A DNA stretch of 64,000 bases. It comes from Prado023 sp963818445. GTDB lineage: Bacteria; Actinomycetota; Actinomycetes; S36-B12; CAIYMF01. The position numbers were made by a program, and so were the translations under genes. The notes under the pieces are model-generated. The model was not told where the DNA came from. It did no database searches and was given only the letters and a program-made list of their open reading frames with translations. The stretch lies in NCBI GenBank assembly GCA_963818445.1, contig CAWFSG010000014.1, forward strand, positions 1 to 64,000, read 5' to 3'. Position 1 is the stretch's first letter. Every line of letters starts with the position of its first letter. Shown piece after piece: positions 56,301 through 64,000 of the stretch.

Positions 56301-58226
56301 GGTCAGGCGGTCGTAGCGCATGCGCGCCGAGTCGTCGACGAAGGGAAGGATGCGGTCCCGGTAGCGCAGGCGCCGCTCGAGGATGCCGGTCACCACGCGT
56401 GCCAGTTGCGGGCGCCGTTCCTGGGAGCCGAACAGCAGCACGACGGCCTGTTCCAGGTCAGGGCTGCGGTGCAGGTCGGTCACGCCGTACCGCGCCAGGA
56501 CCCTGGCCAGGCGCCGACGCATCTGCACGGGCAGCCCGACGCGGTCCGGGTCCAGCCACTGGATGTAGCCCAGCAGGTACTCGCGGGCGGTGGTCACCCG
56601 GAGGTCGGACTGGGCGCCGCCCTCACGCTCGGACTGCCAGAGCAGGCCCAGGTCGGTGAACAGGTCGAGGAAGCCGTCCTCGGCGGCGAGCAGCTTGGTG
56701 TCCCCGGAGCTGGCGCGGTTGGCGAACGAGCGCTGCTCGGCCAGGAGGGACGACAGGGACGCGGGGTCGAGCTCGTAGCCGAGCAGGTAGCCCCGCAGGG
56801 CGGTGTAGACCCGCTCGAACGGGGGCCGGCCGGAGGTGTCGGCAAGGGCCATCCCGGCGAAGCTGACCCGTGACCCGTTGGTGGGCTGCACGGTGGTCTC
56901 CACGTCGCCGCGCGTCGCCGGGCGGATCAGGACCAGCGGGACTCCGGCGTCCACCTGCTCGTTGGGCAGCACCGCCACGGACGTGATGGTGCCGGCGAAC
57001 GGCGCCCGGAGGGTGGACTCCATCTTCATCGCCTCAGCCACGACGATGGGGTCGCCCTCGGCGACATCCTGGCCGGGGGAGACGGCGACGGACACGATGA
57101 GTGCCGGCCACTGCGCGCGCACGGCGATGCCCTCGTCCCGGTCGACCCGGTGGGCGATCCCGTCGATCTCGAGCAGGCAGCCGGTCCCGTGCGAGGCGAT
57201 CACGACGTGGCGCTCGCGGCCGGCGGCCGTCACCGTCCACTCGTAGTCGTTCGCCCGGTCGATGGCGACCTCAGCAACGGCGTCCCCGGAGTCCACGCGA
57301 TAGGTGTGTGGCCCGGTCTGGAACACCGTCAGGGCGTACTGCTGGCCGTGGTAGTTCAGGCTGGTCGCGACACCCGACGCATCGACCGGCTCCGGGCGGC
57401 CACGCTCAGCCCGAGCGTGGAAGGCGGCTCGTGCGGTCTCGCGCTGGGAGTCACTGGCCCGGACCGCCGACACCAGGACGGCCAGCGGATCGGACTCGGG
57501 ACGCACGCGGGCAGGGGCATCGCCCATCTCCGCGGTGACGGCGGCGAGCAGCTCACTGCGGTTGCTTGCCGAGTTCGCCACCACGAGGGCGCAGTCGGAC
57601 AGGGCGTGGCGCATCCGCGCCAGGGCGGTGGCGCGGTCACGGCCATGGGCGACGATGCGCAGGGCCACGCCGGAACCGACTTCGGCGCCCACCGCGGCGC
57701 ATTCGACGACCCGGATCCCGGGGCCCAGCGGCGGGCGGACATGGAGCACGGACGCGCCCTCGGGGGCGTCGGCTGCGAACAGGCGCGCCTCGATCGCGTG
57801 GCCCGAGGCTACGTGGGGCTGCTGATCGCCGAGTTCCGTCAGGTCGATGGCGAGCAGTTCCTCAGCCAGGGCCCACCCACCCAGGGCCCCTCCACCCGGG
57901 GCAGTGCCGGTGGACGTGTCGTCCGGGACGGCTGCGGGGGCCGGATCCAGGGTGACGGTCAGCGCCACATCGTGGCGGCCGGGTCCGCGCATCGCCGCGA
58001 CTGCCCGGGCCTCCTGGGCCGCCAACTCGGCGGAGGCAGGATCCAGGGCAGGGCTCTCGATCAGTGAGCCCTGCGCCAGGCCGGCTCCGGTGAGTTCGCG
58101 GCAGGCGGGAAGGACCCACGCCTGTCCGGACGTGCCGATCAACACCGGTACTTCGACCTTCACGACCGCCACCTGTTCTGCCTCTGGTGCCTTCTTGCCC
58201 CGACGTGGTGCGCCCATGGGTGTCAA
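53324..58226 (-). CDS. Fused acyl-CoA carboxylase (BC C-terminal piece, biotin carrier, carboxyltransferase); frameshift near 55990
   Basis: About 1634 codons. Residues ~120-225 look like the C-terminal subdomain of biotin carboxylase (GHAIEARLFAADAPEG; HGRDRATALARM). The biotin attachment site is EAMKMES with K401. A linker leads to the carboxyltransferase (GINVGGQPYWNAEATMLM; ISRYHGGAFVVFS; VEGSYASVIGGAPAA). The N-terminal ~120 residues are Ala/Pro-rich and do not contain the ATP-grasp core, including its glycine-rich ATP loop; biotin carboxylation would need another protein. The frame breaks near 55990 and then runs to the stop at 53324-53326. It starts TTG at 58226, overlapping the synthase stop (TTGA), or ATG at 58217. 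Confidence 0.85.
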
Positions 58227-61200
58227 TCCGCCATCACAGTGCGGATGGGTGCCTGCACATCATCGGCCAACGGCTGGGGCAGTGTCACGGTGCGGTAGCC
58301 CTCCAGACGGACCAGAACTGCTCCGGACACGTCGGTGACGACGCAGTCGAACCCGTCCGGGCCCTGCTGCGCGGTGACGGTCAACGGGCCCTCGGCGGAC
58401 TCGCCGGCCGAGCCGAGCACGACTGCGCGGGTCACGTGCGTGGGCAGCGCCATCCGGCCCTCACGGCCGACCTCCCAGAGCCCGGCGGCCTGGAAGCACA
58501 GCTCGATCAGGCGGGGTGCTGCCTGGGTCGGCTGGTCGCTGGGTACGTGGTTGGGCGGGAGGTCGGAGGCGAACAGCGCCGCCGGGCCGTCCCCGTCGCG
58601 CCACGCAGCCTCGATCACCTGGTAGGCAGGGCCGTGGAAGAACGCCGCGTAGATGACGTCCGCCGCGACCTCAGCGCCCTGGCGTGCGGGCGGGTCCTGG
58701 TGCTCGGGTTCGGGTGCCGAGCGGGTAAGCCGAACCAAGCCGGTGAAGTGCGTCGTCCGGGTCGGCACGTCGGATCCGGGCAGCTGGCGCTCGGCCTCGA
58801 TCCGGCACTCGGCCAGCAGGTCCTCGCCGTCGGGGCGCACGAGGGCGCTGACCTCGATCGTGCGCGGCTCGTCCCGGTAGAACTTCAGTGGCGCGTGGAA
58901 GTCCACGTCCTCCACCGAGGCCAGCGACCACCCGGGCGCAATCAGCCGGGACACCTCGACCATTCCCTCCATCCCCATCACAGCGGGCAGCAGGGACGTG
59001 ACGCGGTCACCGCGGTGGTCGTCGAGGAACGGCTGCTCCTTCGGGTCCAGCGTGGTGCGCACGGTGATCCCGTAGTTGACGCTGTCGCGCACGACCTCGC
59101 CGACCATCGGGCCGGCCTGGGCGCACGCCTCGGCGAACGCCGCAGGGTCCACGCCGCCGGCTGGGTCGAACTCGGCGGCCATCATGCCCAGGGTGCCGGC
59201 CACCACGACCTCGCCCGCGGGCACGCCGCTGGTGATCTCACGACGGATCCAGGCGATACCGGCCTGCGGGGGCAGCATCTGGACGCCGGCGGCCTCCATG
59301 ATCTTCGGGATCGAGCCGCGCGTGGCCATCCCGATGCCGCCCCACGCGGTCCAGTCCAGCGCGATCGCGTGGGTGTCGGGCCGGGTTCGCCGCATGCTGC
59401 TGGCGATCTTGCACAGCAGGTCGTTGGCAGCCGCGTAGTCGGTCTGGCCCGGCGTTGCCGAACCGGCCGGCGACGGAGCTGAACCCGACCGTGGCACCGA
59501 TCGGCATGTCGCCGGCTGCGCTCATCAGGTTGAACCAGCCGTCGGCCTTGACGCCGAACACGAGCTCGAACTCCGCGCGCTCCTTCTTCGCCAGGCCCTT
59601 GCTGATCTCCAGCCCGGCCGCGTGCAGCAGGACGTCGATGCGTCCGTGCGCCTCGCGGATCTGCTCCACGATGGCCCCGACCGCCTCACCGTCGCGCAGG
59701 TCGACACAGTGGTAGTGCGCCGTGCCGCCAGCAGCGGTGACGGCCTCGATCGCTGACAGGGCGGAGGCCAGCCGCTCGAAGCGCGCCAGCTCCCGCTCGA
59801 TCAGGACCGGGGTCGCCTTCTCGCCGCGGGCGGTGATCTGCTCGGCCAGGTGCGGCTTCATGCTGTCCGGGTCATTCAGGAAGCGCTGCAGCTCCGGGTC
59901 GTTCGTGTCCGGGGCGGCCGCGAGGTCCAGCAGGTGGAACGTGCCGCCGGAGGCCGTGGCGAGGTCGGCGGTGATCGCCGACACGATGCTGCCGGCAGCA
60001 CCGGTGATCAGGAACACCGAGTCGCTGCCCAGTTCCATCGCGCCCGGAAGCGGTGCGTCGACCGCGGGGAACGGCTGGGTGCTCAGGCCCACGCCCCAGC
60101 GGAGGTCGTCCAGGTGGCCGATCTCCACGCAGCCCGGATCGGACAGCGCCTCGGCGATCAGGGCGTCGGCCAGGGCGGCCGTCTTGCGGCTGGCCGGGAA
60201 GTCGACAGCCTTGACCAGCACGTCGGCGCGCTCGCGCTTGTACGACTTGGCGAACCCGACGACGGTGCCACCCAGGGGGGCGGTGGCGCCCGTTGCCCCG
60301 TAGCCGTGCTGCCCGCCCAAGCGGGAGCCGGTGACCAGGAACGGCTTGGCCTCGATGACCTCGTGGAACAGCGCGTGCAGGGCGACCACGCGCCGGCGCA
60401 GGGCCTCGCGCCATCCGGCCAGGTCCATGTCGCTGGTCGAGCCCTCGTCGTCGAGGGCTGGCAGCCAGAACACGCCCGTCAGTGGGGCCTCAGTGGTCCA
60501 GCCCGCCACCGCGGCCAACAGGTCGTCGGTCGGCGTTGCCGCCTCGACTGCCAGCACGTCGACGCCCAGGCCGGTGAGCTTCTTGACCAGGGACTTGCCG
60601 ACGCCCCCCTCGTCGAGGACGACCAGGATTCGGGCACCGTCACCGAGGTTCACCCCGGTGGGGGTGCACACGCCCAGGTCGGGGCGCAGGGCCGGGACCG
60701 GGACGCGCCGGGGAAGGGCGTCCACGGCCGCGAAGTCACCGACGAACGCCGGGGCGTTGGCAGACGGAGCGGCACCGGCTGCGGCGGCGGCCGCGGGGGC
60801 CGCGGGGGCGGCGTCCCCTACTGGGGCAGCGGCGGCGACGGGTTGGATGCCGGTCTTGTCGCGGACCCAGCCGATGACGTGGGTGAGGGTGGGGAAGTCG
60901 CGCAGTTGGAGGTTCTCGTCGCGTTCGACGTTGAACTTGTCGCGGACGGCGGCGAAGACCTCAGCCTGCTTGACGGTGTCGACGCCGAGGTCGGCCTCGA
61001 GGTCGAGGTCCAGGTCGAGCAGCTCGGCGGGGTAGCCGGTCATCTCGGCCACGATGGTCACGACGGCGTCGGTGACCTCATCGGCGGCCGGTGCGCCCGC
61101 TGGCGGTGGTGCTGACGATTCCGACCGTGGGAACGCGGTGCTGCGACAGCAGAGTCAGCGGGAGCGGCGGCGACGGGTTGGATGCCGGTCTTGTCGCGGA

Positions 61201-64000
61201 CCCAGCCGATGACGTGGGTGAGGGTGGGGAAGTCGCGCAGTTGGAGGTTCTCGTCGCGTTCGACGTTGAACTTGTCGCGGACGGCGGCGAAGACCTCAGC
61301 CTGCTTGACGGTGTCGACGCCGAGGTCGGCCTCGAGGTCGAGGTCCAGGTCGAGCAGCTCGGCGGGGTAGCCGGTCATCTCGGCCACGATGGTCACGACG
61401 GCGTCGGTGACCTCATCGGTGGCCTGGGCAGCCGCGACGGGGGCAGCGGCAGCAGCGGCAACGGGTGCTGCGACGGGTGCTGCGACAGGAGCAGCCGGAA
61501 CGGCGGCGACGGGTTGGATGCCGGTCTTGTCGCGGACCCAGCCGATGACGTGGGTGAGGGTGGGGAAGTCGCGCAGTTGGAGGTTCTCGTCGCGTTCGAC
61601 GTTGAACTTGTCGCGGACGGCGGCGAAGACCTCAGCCTGCTTGACGGTGTCGACGCCGAGGTCGGCCTCGAGGTCGAGGTCCAGGTCGAGCAGCTCGGCG
61701 GGGTAGCCGGTCATCTCGGCCACGATGGTCACGACGGCGTCGGTGACCTCATCGCCGGCGGGTGCAGCGGGAGCGGCGGCGGGTGCAGCGGCGGGGGTAG
61801 CTGGAACGGCGGCCGGAGCGGGGGCTGGTGCAGCGTCGACGGGCTGGATGCCGGTCTTGTCGCGGACCCAGCCGATGACGTGGGTCAGGGTCGGGAAGTC
61901 GCGCAGCGCCACGTTCTCGTCGCGTTCGACGTTGAACCGGTCGCGGACGGCGGCGAAGACCTCGGCCTGCTTGACGGTGTCGACGCCCAGGTCGGCCTCG
62001 AGGTCGAGGTCGACGTCGAGCAGCTCGGCCGGGTAGCCGGTCATCTCCGACACGATGGCGATGACGGCGTCGGTGACCTCGTCAGCGACAGGTGCAGTGG
62101 CAGCGGCGGCGGGTTCTGCGGCAGCCACGGGGGCAGCGACGGCGGCAGCCGGAGCGGCGGCCGGTGCAGCCGTGACGGCTGGATGCCGGTCTTGTCGCGG
62201 ACCCAGCCGATGACGTGGGTGAGGGTGGGGAAGTCGCGCAGCGCCACGTTGTCGTCGCGCTCGATGGCGAACTTATCGCGAACGGCGGCGAAGACCTCGG
62301 CCTGCTTGACGGTGTCGACGCCCAGGTCGGCCTCGAGGTCGAGGTCGACGTCGAGCAGCTCCGGCGGGTAGCCGGTCATCTCCGAGACGATCGCCACGAC
62401 ATCGGCGACCAGCGGGTCCACGACCGGGGCGCTGGGGGCTTCGGCGGGAGGGGCTGTCGGGGCCGGGGCGGCAGCCGGAGCAGCGGGCGCCGGCGCGGCG
62501 GGTGCGGCTGCAGCGAACGCCGGTGCGGTCGCGACCGGGGTCATCGGAGCCGGGACCACGGGGACCGCGGGCGCAGCCGGGGTGACCGGAGCGGTGGACG
62601 GGGCGCCGGTGTCGACGATGCGCAGTCGGTGATGGTCCACCTCGAGGGTGGCGCCGGCGCGACCGGCGGCGGCGGCCAGCCAGCGCTCCCACGCGGCCGG
62701 GTCCACGATCCGGTAGGCGTAGCCGAGCTCGCTGGGGGCGCGCCGACGACCGTCGGGCATGGGGGTCCAGCGCAGCAGGGTCATGGCGATCTGCGAGCCG
62801 AAGCCGGCGGCCAGGCGCAGGGCGTAGTTCACCGGGTAGGCCCCGCCCAGGGACAGGTTCAGCGTGCCGAGCTCGGGGTCGGGCTCCTTGTAGTTGGGCA
62901 CGGGCGGGACGATCCCGGTCTCCAGCGCCTTGATCGCCACGACGTCCTCGATGCCGGCGCCCATGGCGTGGCCGGTGAAGCCCTTCGTGTTGGTGATGAC
63001 GATGGAGCTCGCGGCAGCGCCGAACACGCGGCGCAGTGCGTTGATCTCCGCGGCGGCCGATCCGCCCCGGGCCGGCGTGTAGGTCTCGTGGGACACGAAG
63101 ACGGTCTGTGGGGCGATCTGCGTCCGGTTGATCCCGCGGGTCTCGGCTGTGCGGACCAGGCTCTCCATGACCTGGCCGACGTGATCGACGTCGAGTCGGG
63201 TGCCGTGGAAGGCACTGTTGGCGGTGACGCTCGCGAGCACCTCGCAGATCGGCTGCAGGCCGCGCTCACGCACAGCCTCGCCGGACTCGACGACGAACGC
63301 CGCAGCGCCCATGCCGACGACCATCCCGTGGCGGCGCCGGTCGAACGGGGTCGCCACGTCGGCCACGACATCCTCGGTGGCGGCAGCGCCGGAGGCCAGG
63401 AAGCCGGACCCGACCCAGGGCAGCAGGACATCACTGCTGACGTCGTCGGCGGAGACCACGACCACGCGGCGGCACCGGCCGGCACGGATCCAGTCCTCGG
63501 CCAGCGATACGGCCTGGGTCGTGCTGGCGCACGCGGCATTGATCTGGGTGTTCGGCCCGCGGGCGCCGATCATCTCGGCGAACTGGGAGTGGCCCATGGC
63601 CAGGCAGCGGAAGATGAAGCGGCGGTCGTACTCGAAGCGCTCGATCTCGAGCAGATGGCGCAGCTCGGCGATGCGGCGGTCGACCTCGGCCGCTGCCGGC
63701 TCGGCGCCCGTCATCCGGGCGCGGACGGCCTCGAGGGCGAGGAGCTGCTCGCGCCGGCCCCGGTCGGTCATGTACTTCTCGATGTCGGACGCGAACTCGC
63801 CGTACCCCGGGAAGGCCGAGGCGAAGATGACGCCGGTGTCGTCGCGCATCGACTCCGGCAGGCCCCACTTCTCGGGCAGCATCGTGCCCAAGGTGGTCGA
63901 CCGGTAGCGCATCACCAGCGGGATGCCGGCATCGCGCAGCGCGTCGAGTCCGGCGCCCAGCGCCAGGCGCGTGGTCCGGTCCAGGGCCGCATCGCGGGCG
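58223..64000 (-). CDS. PUFA/polyketide-synthase-like megasynthase: KS - ACP x5 - KR - DH (5' end outside window; frameshifted)
   Basis: Over 1900 codons in the window, the N-terminus missing. KS: catalytic Cys in INAACASTTQA (codon near 63530), SHETYTPARGG and NTKGFTGHAMGAG as His-containing motifs. No acyltransferase follows; the KS leads through a short helical region to five ACPs with Ala/Pro linkers. Then comes a KR (VFLITGAAGSIVSAI; YAAANDLL) and a C-terminal hot-dog dehydratase-type domain (PFLDDHRGDRVTSLLPAVM). This order recalls PfaA-type secondary-lipid synthases. Frame changes near 62172, 61110 and 59455 interrupt linkers and the KR end. The stop overlaps the start of the carboxylase gene, so both proteins are translated together. 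Confidence 0.85.
60841..62420 (-). repeat. Five tandem ACP domains with Thr at the phosphopantetheine site
   Basis: ACP units start (on the plus strand) near 60841, 61176, 61512, 61842 and 62177; spacings are 335, 336, 330 and 335 bp. Units 3 to 5 are virtually identical at the DNA level over ~245 bp; units 1 and 2 differ more. The core motif is ADLGVDTVKQAEVF in all five. The Thr codons (ACC) are at 60975-60977, 61310-61312, 61646-61648, 61976-61978 and 62311-62313, where other ACPs carry Ser (DSL). The two 335-bp spacings are not multiples of three and mark the frameshifts in the Ala-rich linkers. Confidence 0.9.

Noticed and set aside
61091..62371. Gly/Asp-rich repeat protein on the plus strand over the carrier domains
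   Set aside because: It is the antisense reading of the tandem ACP repeats.
60841..62420. CRISPR array or other DNA repeat element
   Set aside because: The ~335-bp period is far too long, and each unit encodes a complete carrier domain.

Overview
The window is very GC-rich. Start-proximal -10 elements of the TANNNT type, often exactly 7 nt before the start codon (leaderless transcripts), PHO-box-like repeats, a DosR-type palindrome, a heliorhodopsin, DUF2993/LmeA, MpaB-family and RegX3-like proteins together point to an Actinomycetota chromosome. A nickel CO dehydrogenase, a sucrose PTS and fermentative carbohydrate genes beside a type II NADH dehydrogenase suggest a facultative anaerobe, perhaps near Propionibacteriales or Micrococcales. 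That placement is inference.

Layout. 1-9.0 kb: anaerobic CO dehydrogenase operon (cooF-cooS-cooC-FAD oxidoreductase, minus strand), tandemly duplicated with a 4265-bp unit. The duplication joint lies inside cooF and the oxidoreductase gene, and one readable copy of each gene remains. A DosR-like palindrome lies upstream of cooF. 9.3-20.3 kb: SPFH protein, sortase remnant, heliorhodopsin, HTH regulator with TerC, baeRF-type release-factor homologue with TerB, a PEP-synthase-like phosphotransferase coupled to a PlsY-like protein, and an ABC exporter. 20.4-27.9 kb: hydrolase, SulP transporter, RegX3-like regulator with PHO box, LOG-family protein with a stand-alone receiver, CorA, and a cNMP-binding protein. 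28-44.4 kb: metabolic and envelope genes (PEP mutase family, lipoproteins, serine hydrolase, SDRs, MpaB, P1 peptidase, DUF368, NDH-2, a second SulP with PHO box, transglutaminase). 44.5-52.4 kb: sucrose regulon (GH32, ROK fructokinase, PTS EIIBC, LacI regulator with up to three operators) and an alpha-amylase. 52.5-64 kb: specialised lipid/polyketide locus with an Sfp-type PPTase, a fused acyl-CoA carboxylase without a visible ATP-grasp biotin carboxylase core, and a PUFA-synthase-like megasynthase (KS, five ACPs, KR, DH) that runs off the window end. All five ACPs carry Thr where the phosphopantetheine Ser normally sits.

How the genes fit together. CooS oxidises CO; CooF carries electrons, plausibly to the FAD/NAD(P) oxidoreductase; CooC loads nickel. 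The possible DosR site would tie this to hypoxia or CO sensing. The sucrose genes form a coherent import, phosphorylation and hydrolysis unit under LacI control. RegX3 with three PHO-box-like repeats suggests a local phosphate regulon that includes one SulP gene. The carboxylase would supply malonyl-type extender units to the megasynthase and the PPTase would activate its carrier domains.

Caution: more than twenty genes or domains are interrupted by single-base frameshifts, often in G/C runs, while the protein on both sides stays conserved. Sequencing or assembly error is a likely cause for many of them, so pseudogene calls are provisional.
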